64,000 nt of DNA from Microbacterium candidum (GTDB lineage Bacteria > Actinomycetota > Actinomycetes > Actinomycetales > Microbacteriaceae). Below the pieces are notes generated by a model, which did no database searches, was not told the DNA's origin, and saw only the letters and a program-made list of their open reading frames with translations. The stretch's first letter is position 1; every line of letters starts with the position of its first letter. Positions 34,502-43,689 of the stretch are shown in pieces. The stretch spans positions 26,702 through 90,701 of the forward strand of contig NZ_JASXSZ010000006.1 of assembly GCF_030315975.1 (NCBI RefSeq). Reading direction: 5' to 3'. Made by a program: the position numbers and the translations under genes.

Positions 34502-34659
34502 GGGGGATGCCTTTCCTTCGGCGGATCGAGCCGGACATGCCCATCCTGCTCGCCTCGCTGGGCGCTGTCATGAGGCCCCAGGCGTAGCTGTGCGTACTCT
34601 CAGGGGAGTAGTCCGCGGCTGATCGGTCGGCGAAGAGGTTCGCCGTGTACTGTGCGGGG

Positions 34660-35226
34660 ATGCCTGCGCAGAGCGACATCGTCGAGGACCGGTCGACCTG
34701 GCGGCTCCTGACCACGCGCGCCAAGGTCGAGACCGTCGTCATCTGGGTGGTGTTCGCGCTCTACGTCGCATTCCTCCTGAAGCTGCTGCTCCTCTCGCGC
34801 ACACCCGGCTCCGAGCGATCGATCAACCTCATCCCGTTCGCGAGCGTCGCCGACTACCTGTTCAGCGGTTCGGCGGGAACGAGAAGATTCGCGTTCGGCA
34901 ACATCGCCGGCAACGTGCTCCTCTTCATTCCGCTCGGTGCATATCTCTCCCTGCTGACGAGGATGACGATTGCGAAGACGATGCTGGTCATCGCGTCGGT
35001 GAGCGTCGCGGTGGAGATCATCCAGGGCCTGTTCGCGCTCGGCGCCTCGGATATCGACGACGTCATCTTGAACTGCCTGGGTGGGCTCCTGGGGATCCTG
35101 CTGTTCGTCGTGCTCCGCGCGGTCCTACGGGGTCGCAGCCGGGCGCGCACCGCGATCGCGGTGCTGTCGGTGCTCGCACTGCCGGTCCTGTATTACTTCC
35201 TGTTCGTCATCCGGCTCCGCATGTGA
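34660..35226 (+). CDS. VanZ-family membrane protein
   Basis: A 188-residue protein with the VanZ pattern: NLIPF after the first helix, then GNVLLFIPLGAYL, EIIQGLFALGASDIDDVILNCLGG and four to five transmembrane helices. VanZ-like proteins alter sensitivity to teicoplanin and other agents in some hosts; in most bacteria the role is unknown. The ATG at 34660 lies 6 bases after TACTGT (34648-34653), suggesting a leaderless transcript. An in-frame GTG at 34645 is the alternative. Confidence 0.87.
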   Translation: MPAQSDIVEDRSTWRLLTTRAKVETVVIWVVFALYVAFLLKLLLLSRTPGSERSINLIPFASVADYLFSGSAGTRRFAFGNIAGNVLLFIPLGAYLSLLTRMTIAKTMLVIASVSVAVEIIQGLFALGASDIDDVILNCLGGLLGILLFVVLRAVLRGRSRARTAIAVLSVLALPVLYYFLFVIRLRM

Positions 35227-35436
35227 GCGACGTCCGGCGAGGTGAGTGGCTCAGCCCTGCCCGGGCCGCCCCATGAGCCTCCGCCCGGGACCGTCGGGCA
35301 GACCGTCGTCTTCGTGAACGCGCCGATCTCGGCACGGATCGCGACGCCGCTCGGGGTGCGCGCGATCGTGTAGTCGCTTTCACCCGCGATCGCCTCGTGC
35401 GACACTAACTACATCGTTCATAGGAATCGAGTGGCC

Positions 35437-35970
35437 ATGTCGCCGAAGCACAGGCTGTCCTTCTCGCTCGTCTCGATGTCTGTTCTCCTCTTGGCCGGCT
35501 GCGCGGCGACGACGCCCGATCCAGCCACGGAGGGCGGTTCGCGCACGCCTTCCACGCCCAGCGCTCCGGCGGCATGCGAGAAGTACGCGAGCAGTCCGCT
35601 GCCCGCTGTGGCCGGCGGCGAGCCCATCGTCGGGGCGGCCTCGCGCGCTGAGCTGCCGGCCGGCGTGGTGTTGAGCCCGGGGGTGCAGGTGGTGGCCTCC
35701 ACCGAGCATCCGGGGATGTACGACGCGATCGTGCACGCGTGCAGCCTGCCGCTCACCCGCGCGAAGCTCATCGCCATCGGGGACGTCGTGGCAGCCGCCC
35801 TCAACGCCGATCCGTCGCGCACGACGCTGTCGACGCTGACGCTGCAGTCGTGGGTGCAGATCGGCACCGACGCGGCAGCGGAAGATCCGAACACGCCGTC
35901 GATCGCCCTGGACTTCCAGACCTACGCGCAGACGTCGCCCGACTCGATCCCGGAATCGTCCTGGCGCTGA
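35437..35970 (+). CDS. Small secreted lipoprotein, function unknown
   Basis: A lipoprotein of 177 residues with a signal peptide ending in LLAGC (Cys22), then a Thr/Pro/Ser-rich linker and a domain of about 125 residues that I do not recognise. Codon use is normal for the window. ATG 35437 is preferred; an in-frame GTG lies at 35431. The 210-base gap upstream shows no other gene. It converges with the VOC gene nine bases away. Confidence 0.78.
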   Translation: MSPKHRLSFSLVSMSVLLLAGCAATTPDPATEGGSRTPSTPSAPAACEKYASSPLPAVAGGEPIVGAASRAELPAGVVLSPGVQVVASTEHPGMYDAIVHACSLPLTRAKLIAIGDVVAAALNADPSRTTLSTLTLQSWVQIGTDAAAEDPNTPSIALDFQTYAQTSPDSIPESSWR

Positions 35971-35979
35971 CGGGCGTCG

Positions 35980-36435
35980 CTACGATTCCGCGGAGGCGCC
36001 GCGGCGGCGGAGGTCTTCGGCGAACATGACGATGATGCCGCTCGGACCGCGCACGTAGGTCAGCTTGTAGACACCCTCGTAGTCGGCGACACCGCGCAGC
36101 GGGTGGCATCCATGCTTCGCCGCGATCGCAAGGGCCTCGTCGATGTCGTCGACCGCGAAGGCGACGCGGTGCATGCCGATCTCGTTCGGGAGCGTGGGCT
36201 CCGTCTCGATCGCGTCGGGGTGGATGTACTCGAAGAGCTCGATCCGGCCGTGCCCGTCGGGCGTCTGGAGCATTGCGATCTTCGCGTGATTGCCGTCGAG
36301 CCCGACCGCCGTGTCGGTCCACTCGCCGCTCACGGTGTCGCGCCCGACGACCGTGAGTCCGAGGTCGGTGAAGAAGGCGATCGTTGCGTCGAGGTCGCGC
36401 ACGGCGATGCCGACGTTGTCCAGTCTGATGGCCAT
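35980..36435 (-). CDS. VOC-family protein (glyoxalase/methylmalonyl-CoA epimerase-like)
   Basis: A 151-residue vicinal-oxygen-chelate protein: two beta-alpha-beta-beta-beta units, opening with LDNVGIAVRDLDATIAFFTDLG and repeating at MHRVAFAVDDIDEALA. A metal-ligand Glu lies in RIELFEY and another near the C-terminus. Substrate unknown. The start is ATG 36435 because TAGCAT (36443-36448, minus strand) lies 7 bases upstream; an ATG at 36444 overlaps that box. Confidence 0.87.
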   Translation of the reverse strand: MAIRLDNVGIAVRDLDATIAFFTDLGLTVVGRDTVSGEWTDTAVGLDGNHAKIAMLQTPDGHGRIELFEYIHPDAIETEPTLPNEIGMHRVAFAVDDIDEALAIAAKHGCHPLRGVADYEGVYKLTYVRGPSGIIVMFAEDLRRRGASAES

Positions 36436-36497
36436 GCCGTGCATGCTACCCAGGGTTCCGCGGCATCCATCGCTCGCGTCGGCCATAGGTTGGAGGG

Positions 36498-37322
36498 ATG
36501 ACGTCGAATGCGGATGACATCGAGGTGCCGCTCCTCGGCGGCGACGTCACCGAAGGGGTTGTGCGGGTCGGCGACACCGTCCGTCGGCCCGTGAGCGGAG
36601 CGTCCGACGCTGTGCGCCGTGTGCTCGGCCACCTGGAGTCGGTGGGATTCGCCGGCGCCCCGCGCTTCCACGGTGTCGATGCGAAGGGCCGCGACATCCT
36701 GGATTTCGTCGACGGGGAGGTCGCCGGCCGCCCGTGGCCGGAGTGGGTTGCCGATCCCGAGCGGATCGCCGGGGTTGCCATGCTGGTGCGCGCATACGAC
36801 GACGCTGTCGAGTCGCTCGGCGTGCCCGACTGGGCGACGGAGTTGCGCCATCCGGACCCTCCCGGCATCCCCGCATCCATCGCGCCTCGGCCGACGCTCG
36901 TCGGCCACCTCGACGTGACGCCGGAGAACGTGGTCTTCCGAGAGGGGAGAGCGGCCGCGCTCATCGACTTCGACCTGATACGTCCCGCGACCCGTGCGGA
37001 GGAGGTCACCAACGTCCTGCTGTGGTGGGGCGGGTGGATGCCGGTCGACGATCGTGAGCGCGCGACCCGGGATGTCGACCCGGTCGCGACCGGCACGCTG
37101 ATCGTCGACGCGTACGGGCTGGATGACGCGGCGCGGGCCGTGCTGGTGGAGCTCGCGATCAACCAGGCCGATCGCTCGTGGTTCCTCATGAAGTCGCGCG
37201 CCGAGACCCTTGGCGGCGGATGGCAGCGGATGTGGGATGACGGGATCGGCGACCGCATCCGGCGTCGAGCGCAGTGGCTGCGCGACAACGCCGAACGGCT
37301 GGAGCGCGCTGTCCGCGGGTGA
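36498..37322 (+). CDS. Aminoglycoside-phosphotransferase-family kinase
   Basis: A 274-residue APH/choline-kinase-fold protein with the catalytic loop GHLDVTPENVVF (HxDxxxxN) and the metal-binding IDFD. The N-terminal lobe is short. Such kinases phosphorylate antibiotics or small metabolites; chromosomal single-copy members like this are usually not resistance genes. It is leaderless: TAGGTT (36486-36491), six bases, ATG 36498. It is divergent from the VOC gene with closely spaced promoters. Confidence 0.86.
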   Translation: MTSNADDIEVPLLGGDVTEGVVRVGDTVRRPVSGASDAVRRVLGHLESVGFAGAPRFHGVDAKGRDILDFVDGEVAGRPWPEWVADPERIAGVAMLVRAYDDAVESLGVPDWATELRHPDPPGIPASIAPRPTLVGHLDVTPENVVFREGRAAALIDFDLIRPATRAEEVTNVLLWWGGWMPVDDRERATRDVDPVATGTLIVDAYGLDDAARAVLVELAINQADRSWFLMKSRAETLGGGWQRMWDDGIGDRIRRRAQWLRDNAERLERAVRG

Positions 37323-37337
37323 GAAGCTCTCGGCGGG

Positions 37338-37883
37338 TCAGCGCACGGGGAGGCCCGTCGGGAATCCGTCGATGCTGACGGCGTTGCGTTCGCGTTGGTA
37401 GCTCTGGAGCCCTTCGGGGCCCCTGTTCATGGCCCACGAGTCCATGAGGGTGCGCTGCTCGGCGTAGTCGAAGAGCGGCACGCCGAACCCGCAGGAGGTC
37501 TGCACGAGGTCGACCTCCACGTCGAAGATGTTGCGCGCGCCGCGCATCGGCGGGAACAGCGCGATCAGCTCGTCCCATCCGGGTTCGCCTTCATGGATGG
37601 TGCGTGCCGTGCCGTACAGGCGGAGGATGAGGGGCTTCCCCTCGAACGCGCAGAACATCAAGGTCATCCGGGGCGTGTCCAGCAGGTGCGCGGCGGACTC
37701 GTTGCCGCTGCCCGTGCCGTTGAGCCACACGACGCGGTTCGGCCCGAGGACCCGGAGCGAATCGAGGCCCTTCGGCGACACGTTGACCCGCCCGTCGCGC
37801 GCGGCCGTGCCGACGAAGAACATGTGCTGCTGCGCGATGAACTCGCGGAGGCGGTCGGAGATCTCGTCGTACTGCGTGGCCAT
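37338..37883 (-). CDS. Pyridoxamine-5'-phosphate-oxidase-family (FMN-binding split barrel) protein
   Basis: A 181-residue split-barrel flavin-binding-type protein with FVGTAARDGRVNVSPKG, the usual opening of the PPOX family, and VVWLNGTGSGNESAAHL. Likely an FMN- or F420-dependent oxidoreductase, or a stress-related flavin binder. The start is ATG 37883. It converges with the kinase gene 15 bases away. Confidence 0.86.
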   Translation of the reverse strand: MATQYDEISDRLREFIAQQHMFFVGTAARDGRVNVSPKGLDSLRVLGPNRVVWLNGTGSGNESAAHLLDTPRMTLMFCAFEGKPLILRLYGTARTIHEGEPGWDELIALFPPMRGARNIFDVEVDLVQTSCGFGVPLFDYAEQRTLMDSWAMNRGPEGLQSYQRERNAVSIDGFPTGLPVR

Positions 37884-38096
37884 GGGGCCATCTTCGCAGG
37901 CGATGCGGTCTGCCCGTTTCAGTCGTCCGCGAGCTTGAACGCGAGCTCGGTCGCCCACTCGTTCATGTCGACATCCGGCTCACTGAGGTAGATCTCGAGG
38001 CGGCAGGCCCACCTGCGGCGCGACGATAGCGGTGCGCTCGGTTGCGATCTGCCATCGATCACGCGTGGATGGCGGCTGCTCTGCCATGCTTTCGCC

Positions 38097-38360
38097 ATGG
38101 CCACGAACCCTCGGCCGCCCGCCGCAGCACGCTGGTGGGGTCTGTTCGCCGTCGTGATCGCGTCGGTGCTCCTCGCGCCCGTCATCGGTGTGGGCTGGTG
38201 CGACGATGCCGTGCCAGGCGGGACTTCGTCGTGCGGTGGGTATCAGCGCTCGATCGTGGGCATCGAGACGAACGTGTGGATCTGGCTCGCTGCGATGCTC
38301 ATCGTGGTGCTCGGCACACTTGTGGCCATCTGGGTCAGGTGGCGCCGCGCTCGGCGCTGA
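38097..38360 (+). CDS. Small two-helix membrane protein
   Basis: An 87-residue protein with two hydrophobic helices (about 13-33 and 59-79), a short loop with three cysteines (WCDD...SSCGG) and a positively charged C-terminus. No family recognised. ATG 38097 is six bases after CATGCT, the same spacing as the other leaderless genes here. Confidence 0.65.
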   Translation: MATNPRPPAAARWWGLFAVVIASVLLAPVIGVGWCDDAVPGGTSSCGGYQRSIVGIETNVWIWLAAMLIVVLGTLVAIWVRWRRARR

Positions 38361-38432
38361 AGTGTGGCGCTCGCGGCGTCCAGCGTGCGATCGTGGAGCG
38401 TTCCGAACCTCGTGTCGTGCACCGGAGGTGCC

Positions 38433-39449
38433 ATGAAGCAGATCGTCCTCGTCGGCCGCGGAGGTCCCGAGAAGCTCGAGGTGCGCGAAGCCCCCGATCC
38501 TCGACCCGGCGCGGGGGAGGTGCGCATCCGCGTGCGCGCGAGCGGGATCAACTTCGCCGACATCCTCGCGCGGCAGGGTCTGTATCCGGATGCTCCGCCC
38601 TTGCCGACCGTCGTCGGCTACGAGGTTTCCGGCACGGTGGACGAGGTCGGAAGCGGTGTGGATGCGAACTGGATCGGAAAGGATGTGGTCGCGCTGACGC
38701 GCTTCGGCGGCTATTCCGATGTCGTCTGCGTGCCCCGCGCGCAGGTGTTCGACAAGCCGGACGCGCTCTCGTACGAGGAGGCCGCCGGCATCCCCGTGAG
38801 CTACCTCACGGCCTGGCAGCTGCTCGTCGTGATGGGCTCGCTCAAGCCGGGCGAAACGGTGCTGATCCACAACATGGGAAGCGGTCTCGGGCTCGCGGCC
38901 ATCGACATCGCGCGGCACATCGGAGCCACGATCTACGGCACGGCCAGTGCGGGCAAGCATGCGTTCCTCCTCGAGCGGGGAGCGCACGAGGTCATCGACT
39001 ACCGCACGACGGACTGGTCGGTCGAGGTCGATCGCCTCACGGAAGGCAAGGGCGTCGCGCTCATCACCGACCCGCTCGGCGGCAGCCACTGGAAGAAGAG
39101 CTACCGAGCGCTCCGCGCGACCGGCCGGCTCGGCATGTTCGGCGTATCGACCGCGAGCTCGTCCCGGCTGCCGGGGTCGCTGCGGCTCGGCAAGGCGGCG
39201 GCCGGCATGCCGCTGTTCCACCCGGTGGCGCTGCTGAGCGCCAACAAGGCGGTGTTCGGTGTGAACCTCGGGCACATGTGGGGCGAGTCGGACATGGTCG
39301 CGGGGTGGATGTCGACTCTGTTGGATGCCGTCGACGACGGGTGGGTGCGTCCGCATGTGGACAGAGCGTTCGCGTTCGACGACGTTCGAGACGCCCACGC
39401 GTACATCGAAGATCGCCGGAGTGCCGGCAAGGTGGTGTTGACGACATGA
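38433..39449 (+). CDS. Zinc-less quinone-oxidoreductase-type medium-chain dehydrogenase (MDR)
   Basis: A 338-residue MDR protein with GINFADILARQGLY, the NAD(P)-binding segment NMGSGLGLAAIDIA (variant of GxGxxG) and a C-terminal DVRDAHAYIEDRRSAGKVVL. Catalytic-zinc ligands are absent, as in quinone reductases. It probably reduces quinones or enones with NADPH. The start is ATG 38433, with GGAGG four bases upstream. The S41-like gene follows closely on the same strand. Confidence 0.89.
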   Translation: MKQIVLVGRGGPEKLEVREAPDPRPGAGEVRIRVRASGINFADILARQGLYPDAPPLPTVVGYEVSGTVDEVGSGVDANWIGKDVVALTRFGGYSDVVCVPRAQVFDKPDALSYEEAAGIPVSYLTAWQLLVVMGSLKPGETVLIHNMGSGLGLAAIDIARHIGATIYGTASAGKHAFLLERGAHEVIDYRTTDWSVEVDRLTEGKGVALITDPLGGSHWKKSYRALRATGRLGMFGVSTASSSRLPGSLRLGKAAAGMPLFHPVALLSANKAVFGVNLGHMWGESDMVAGWMSTLLDAVDDGWVRPHVDRAFAFDDVRDAHAYIEDRRSAGKVVLTT

Positions 39450-39501
39450 CTGGCCGCAGCCGATGCTCGCCGCGGCTTGCGGCGTGCGCTTGACTGGGAC
39501 G

Positions 39502-40365
39502 ATGCTGATCGACCGCATCCAAGACCTCGTCCGCGAGCACTACGTCTTTCCCGACATCGCCGCCGCGATCGCCGACGGCCTCGACGGGTTCGCGGTGGAC
39601 GAGACCGACGGCCCGGCGGCGGCGGAGGCGCTGACAGCAGCCCTGCAAGAGGTCAACGGCGACCGGCATCTGCGCGTGCGCTACTTCCCGGCGCCGATCG
39701 CACCCGAGCCGGACCCGCGCGAGGTCATCGCCGAGCTGGTGCGCGAGAACGGACCGGGTGTGACCGAGGTTCGCCGCCTCCCCGGCAACGAAGGACTGCT
39801 CGCGATCGGGCCGGTGATCCCGACGGGGGAGTACGCCGGCCCGGCCATCTCGGCCGCGCTGACGCTCCTGCAGGGTGTGTCGCCGTTGATCATCGACCTG
39901 CGCGGATGCCTCGGCGGTGTCCCCGAGACCGTGTCGATGATCGTCAGCCACCTGACCGGCGACGAGCCGGTGCACGTGCAGGACCTGGTGCGCCGCGACG
40001 GCGGTGTCACGCAGTTCTGGACCGCGACGTTCGTCTCACCGAAGGTCGATCCCGACATCCCCGTCTACGTGCTCACCAGCGCCCGGACGTTCAGCGGCGG
40101 TGAGGAGCTCGCCTACGACCTGCAGGCGCTCGGCCGCGCCATCGTCGTCGGTGAGCGGACCGGCGGCGGTGCCCACCCGCGTGAGGATTTCGAGCTCACG
40201 CCTCACCTGCAGCTGCACGTCCCGACTGCGCGCTCGGTGAACGCCGTCACGGGCGCGAACTGGGAGGGGGTCGGCGTGGTCCCCGACATCGCGTGCGCCG
40301 CAGTGGATGCGCTCGACGTCGCCCTGAATCATGCAGGAACGGATGCGACGACGAGCGGCGCATAA
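39502..40365 (+). CDS. S41-family peptidase-like protein
   Basis: About 287 residues of the IRBP-like/C-terminal-processing-protease fold. An N-terminal helical bundle (DLVREHYVFPD) precedes LLIIDLRGCLGG-type and TSARTFSGGEELAYDL segments, where the Ser of FSGGEE is the expected nucleophile and ERTGGGAH closes the site. No PDZ domain or signal peptide is present, so it could be an intracellular or non-catalytic member. The start is uncertain: ATG 39502 is chosen, with upstream in-frame alternatives back to 39463. Confidence 0.8.
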   Translation: MLIDRIQDLVREHYVFPDIAAAIADGLDGFAVDETDGPAAAEALTAALQEVNGDRHLRVRYFPAPIAPEPDPREVIAELVRENGPGVTEVRRLPGNEGLLAIGPVIPTGEYAGPAISAALTLLQGVSPLIIDLRGCLGGVPETVSMIVSHLTGDEPVHVQDLVRRDGGVTQFWTATFVSPKVDPDIPVYVLTSARTFSGGEELAYDLQALGRAIVVGERTGGGAHPREDFELTPHLQLHVPTARSVNAVTGANWEGVGVVPDIACAAVDALDVALNHAGTDATTSGA

Positions 40366-40435
40366 GGCGCGACGTGACCCGCATGAGTCCTGACGATCAC
40401 GTCTCGCGGGCGCACTGACGGCACCGCCTCCGCGT

Positions 40436-40786
40436 CTAGGCCCACCCGAGTTCGCGCAGGCGCGCGTCATCCAGCCCGAAGTAGTGCCCGATCTCGTGCA
40501 CGAGGGTGATGCGCACGCGCAGCCGGAGGGCGTCGAGATCCGCGCTGTGCTCCTGCATGTTGTTCTTGAACAGGGTGATCCGGTCGGGGAGCTCGCCATA
40601 GCCGTACACACCGCGGGTCTTCAACGGACGTCCGCTGTAGAGCCCGAAGAGCCGCGGCCGCTCGCCCGGAGGCTGATTCGCGATGAGGATCGCGACATTC
40701 TCGAGACCCCTCACCATGTCGTCGGGCAGGGCGTCGTACTCCTCGCCGACCATCGCCTGGAAGTCTGCGTCGGAGATCTCGACCAT
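40436..40786 (-). CDS. Minimal zincin metallopeptidase-family protein
   Basis: A 116-residue member of the small zinc metallopeptidase family (PF06262 type) with HEIGHYFGLDD: two His of HExxH plus a downstream Asp as third ligand. The N-terminal half is the typical beta-rich part with VAILI. These minimal zincins are widespread in Actinobacteria, and a proteolytic role is mostly unproven. CACAAT on the minus strand at 40794-40799 lies 7 bases before the ATG at 40786. Confidence 0.9.
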   Translation of the reverse strand: MVEISDADFQAMVGEEYDALPDDMVRGLENVAILIANQPPGERPRLFGLYSGRPLKTRGVYGYGELPDRITLFKNNMQEHSADLDALRLRVRITLVHEIGHYFGLDDARLRELGWA

Positions 40787-40869
40787 GGCACCTATTGTGC
40801 GTGCCGCCGGAAGGCGCGGGGCCGATCGCGCTCGCGCATCTCGGTCGTCGGCTCCCCGCTCTCGCCTCC

Positions 40870-41484
40870 TCAGGCGGCCGGATCCTGCAGGCCGGCGGAG
40901 ATCAGGTCGGCGAGCGTTGGCAGGTCGGCGGCGTCGGCCGCATCGGCGGGTGCCTCTGCGAGCTCGGGAGGCGCGGGCGCATCCGGCGCGATGTGGTCGT
41001 GCAGCGTCGGGGTCATGATGATCGCCACCCAGGCGGTCGCTGCAGCCCGGAGCCGGTGTGCGGCGATCGGATGAAGGATGCTGGCCCGCAGCACCTGCTC
41101 GACGAGGCTCTGCAGCTGACGGCGATAGTCGCGCAGACTCGCGTGCACCTCGGGATGCGTGCGCTGCTCGCGCCAGACGATGACGCGCCGTACGGCTGAC
41201 TCCTCTTGGAGGCGGCGCAGCACGCGAGAGACGTTGAGCAGGGCGCGCGCTGGGTCCCCGCGGGCGATGAGTGCGGTGATGTCGATCGGGTCGAGCTCGA
41301 GCCGCTCTCCGACCAGTGCCCGCAGGAGATCCGTCTTGCTGGGGAAGTAGTAGAACAGAAGCCCCTTCGGCACACCCGCGGAACCGGCGATCGCGGCCGT
41401 CGGCGTGGCGTCGAAGCCGCGCTCCGCGAACAGGCGCTCCGCCGCATCCAGGATCAGCGCCCTGCTCTCCCGGCTTCTGGTCAT
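40870..41484 (-). CDS. TetR-family transcriptional regulator
   Basis: A 204-residue repressor-type protein. The N-terminal helix-turn-helix (about 9-55) contains TPTAAIAGSAGVPKGLLFYYFPSK, and the rest is a helical ligand domain. The C-terminal tail is Ala/Pro/Asp-rich. Its partner gene may be the SPW membrane protein encoded 67 bases upstream on the same strand, in which case the two form a small operon. Start ATG 41484. Confidence 0.92.
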   Translation of the reverse strand: MTRSRESRALILDAAERLFAERGFDATPTAAIAGSAGVPKGLLFYYFPSKTDLLRALVGERLELDPIDITALIARGDPARALLNVSRVLRRLQEESAVRRVIVWREQRTHPEVHASLRDYRRQLQSLVEQVLRASILHPIAAHRLRAAATAWVAIIMTPTLHDHIAPDAPAPPELAEAPADAADAADLPTLADLISAGLQDPAA

Positions 41485-41551
41485 GGCGACTTCCTCACAA
41501 GCGCGACTGGGACGGCGGCTCAGCCGTCATCCCAGTCTCTCGAACGACGAA

Positions 41552-41911
41552 TCAGTGCGGGAGGGACTTGTCGTGCGCGTGCATGGCCGGTCTGATGGCG
41601 ATCGCCGCGACGATCGCCGCGACCGCGCCGCCGATCCAACTGACCCACGCGGGCCCCATGTTCCCTCCGCTCGCGTACTGGCCGATCCACGGCGCGATGA
41701 CGAGCAGGATGCCGAGCGCCAGCTGCACGTATTCGGTGGCGACGAGGCCGGGCATGGCCAGGTTCACGACACCGGAAGCGATCAGCAGGATGCCGAGTGT
41801 GAGCATCCACGCCATCGAGGCGCCGACGTGCGGCAAGACGAACGTGGACAGCGCGACGACGAGTCCGACGCCGACGGCCACCCAGTCCTCCCAACGCATC
41901 CACTTCTTCAT
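41552..41911 (-). CDS. SPW-repeat membrane protein
   Basis: A 119-residue membrane protein with two similar units of two helices each, WEDWVAVGVGLVV... and LALGILLVIAPWIGQY..., matching the SPW repeat family found in pairs. It opens with MKKWMRWEDW. Function unknown; often envelope- or stress-associated in Actinobacteria. ATG 41911 is preceded by GGAGGGAGAG, a strong ribosome binding site. Confidence 0.85.
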   Translation of the reverse strand: MKKWMRWEDWVAVGVGLVVALSTFVLPHVGASMAWMLTLGILLIASGVVNLAMPGLVATEYVQLALGILLVIAPWIGQYASGGNMGPAWVSWIGGAVAAIVAAIAIRPAMHAHDKSLPH

Positions 41912-42031
41912 TCGACTCTCCCTCCTTCGAAAGGTGATGGCTCCCGATTCGGGGGTCGACTCAACGGTATGCCTGACTGACCGCCCGGTCAAGATGCTTC
42001 CGGCGGCGCCCTCGGCGGTTACCTTTGATGG

Positions 42032-42475
42032 ATGTCGAGAAGCTGGCTGACGTCGCGAGCCGACACGACGAGATCCCGGTGGGCTGTCGCAGGTGCAGTG
42101 GTGTTGGCGGTCACGTTGACCGGTTGCACCGGCGGGTCGTATTCCACCGACACGGCCAGCACACTTCAGCACGGGGTGCTCGCGGTGGCGCAGGCCGCCG
42201 ACGCGAATGATCTGGCGGGCGCGAAGGAGAAGCTCGCCGCTCTGGAGCGGTTGAACAACGCCGCGTTCGGCCGAGGTGAGATCAGTCGCGTCCGGCACGA
42301 CGCGATCACGGCGTCCATCGCGACGATCCGCGCCGATCTTTCGCACCTGTTGGACCAGGCCGCGCAAGCCCGCCTGCAGCAACAGCTCCAGCAGATCCAA
42401 CAGCAGCAGGAGGATCAGCAGAACCGGAACGGGAAAGGGAAGAACGGCAAGGGCGACAACGGGGACGGAGGCTGA
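42032..42475 (+). CDS. Lipoprotein with Gln/Lys-rich tail, paired with a Ser/Thr kinase
   Basis: A 147-residue protein with a signal peptide ending in LTGC (Cys32). It continues with a helical domain with coiled-coil tendency (about 50-115) and a low-complexity C-terminus of Gln then Lys/Gly/Asn. It is predicted to sit on the outer face of the membrane. The stop lies two bases before the GTG of the kinase gene, so the two are co-transcribed and it may act as its surface partner. Leaderless: TACCTT (42020-42025), six bases, ATG 42032. Confidence 0.82.
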   Translation: MSRSWLTSRADTTRSRWAVAGAVVLAVTLTGCTGGSYSTDTASTLQHGVLAVAQAADANDLAGAKEKLAALERLNNAAFGRGEISRVRHDAITASIATIRADLSHLLDQAAQARLQQQLQQIQQQQEDQQNRNGKGKNGKGDNGDGG

Positions 42476-42477
42476 GC

Positions 42478-43689
42478 GTGACGCAGACGAGGAGACTCCA
42501 GCGCAACCGACCCGCGGTCGGCGGACTGGTTGCGGGCCGGTACCGGATCACCGACATGATCGGCCGCGGAGGAATGGCCGAGATCTATCGGGCGACCGAC
42601 GAGACGCTGGGCCGCGAGGTCGCGTTGAAGATCTTCCGCCCCGAGTACGCGTCAGCCGACGACCTCGATCGCCAGCAAGGGGAGGTGCGCCTCCTCGCGC
42701 GGCTGTCGCATCAATGCCTGGTGACCCTCTTCGACGCGATCGCGGATGCGGACGGACGCGCTGTCCTCGTCCTCGAATTCGTCGCGGGATCGGACGCCCG
42801 ACACCGGCTGCGACATGGGCCGATCGACCAGGCGGCTGTCGGAGCGATCGGAGCCGACATCGCACGTGCGCTGGGATACATCCACAGCCAGGGCGTGATC
42901 CACCGCGACGTCTCGCCGGCGAACATCCTGCTGCCGGAGTCGGATCATGCCGTCGCCGCCAAGCTCACCGACCTCGGCATCGCCCGGCTCGTCGACGCGG
43001 CGAACTTGACAGCCACCGGATCCGTCATCGGAACGGCCAGCTACATGAGTCCGGAGCAGGTCGCCGGATGGGGCCTCACGCCCGCCACCGACATCTACTC
43101 GCTCGGACTGGTGCTCCTGGAGTGCCTCACGGGGCGCCGCGAATTCGAGGGCAATCCGGTCGAGGCGGCCTCAGCGCGACTGGCCCGCGACCCGGAGATT
43201 CCCGTCCGGCTCGGCTCGCCGTGGTGGGAGCTCCTGCGGGCCATGACAGCCCGCGACCCTGCGCGACGTCCCACTGCCGAAGAAGTCGTCAGCCGTCTGA
43301 GCCGACTGCCGGATCAGGCCATAGTGCCCGATGCCGATGCTCCGGTCGATGATCTGGCGACCATCCGCTTGCTGCTGGGGGCCGAGTCCGATGACGGGGG
43401 ATCCACCCGCGCGACTCTCATCATGCCCGCCCCCGACCCCGCTCCCACGCCGACTCGGCGAATGGATCACGCGGCATCCGTCGCCCCCAGACCACCGAGG
43501 TCGCGGACGATGGTCCTGGTCATCGGCCTTCTGGCAGCCGTGGCCGGCGGCATCATCGCCTTCATGGCCCTCACCGCCACGACCCGGTCGGCACCCGATC
43601 CGGTCAGCAGCTATCCCGCGGTCAGCGGTCAATTGGGCGAGCATCTCAAACAACTCGAGCACCAGGTCTCCACCGGCACCAAACCCTGA
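42478..43689 (+). CDS. Membrane-anchored Ser/Thr protein kinase (PknB-like)
   Basis: A 403-residue Hanks-type kinase. Gly loop IGRGGMAEIY (28-37), ATP Lys51 in ALKIF, catalytic loop HRDVSPAN (142-149), DLG (165-167) in place of DFG, and SYMSPEQ. The usual Lys of HRDxK is Ser146, a variant also seen in other bacterial kinases. A Pro-rich linker precedes one membrane helix (about 343-363), with a short extracellular tail and no PASTA domain. GTG 42478 has GGAGG upstream. Likely substrates are cytoplasmic; the signal may come via the lipoprotein. Confidence 0.93.
   Translation: MTQTRRLQRNRPAVGGLVAGRYRITDMIGRGGMAEIYRATDETLGREVALKIFRPEYASADDLDRQQGEVRLLARLSHQCLVTLFDAIADADGRAVLVLEFVAGSDARHRLRHGPIDQAAVGAIGADIARALGYIHSQGVIHRDVSPANILLPESDHAVAAKLTDLGIARLVDAANLTATGSVIGTASYMSPEQVAGWGLTPATDIYSLGLVLLECLTGRREFEGNPVEAASARLARDPEIPVRLGSPWWELLRAMTARDPARRPTAEEVVSRLSRLPDQAIVPDADAPVDDLATIRLLLGAESDDGGSTRATLIMPAPDPAPTPTRRMDHAASVAPRPPRSRTMVLVIGLLAAVAGGIIAFMALTATTRSAPDPVSSYPAVSGQLGEHLKQLEHQVSTGTKP

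Noticed and set aside
36498..37322. Annotating the APH-fold kinase as aminoglycoside resistance
   Set aside because: Only generic family motifs are present and there is no mobile or resistance context.
37919..38185. 88-codon minus-strand frame between the PPOX and small membrane genes
   Set aside because: The first half is antisense to the small membrane protein; only the last 27 codons or so look coding-like, too little to call even a remnant with confidence.
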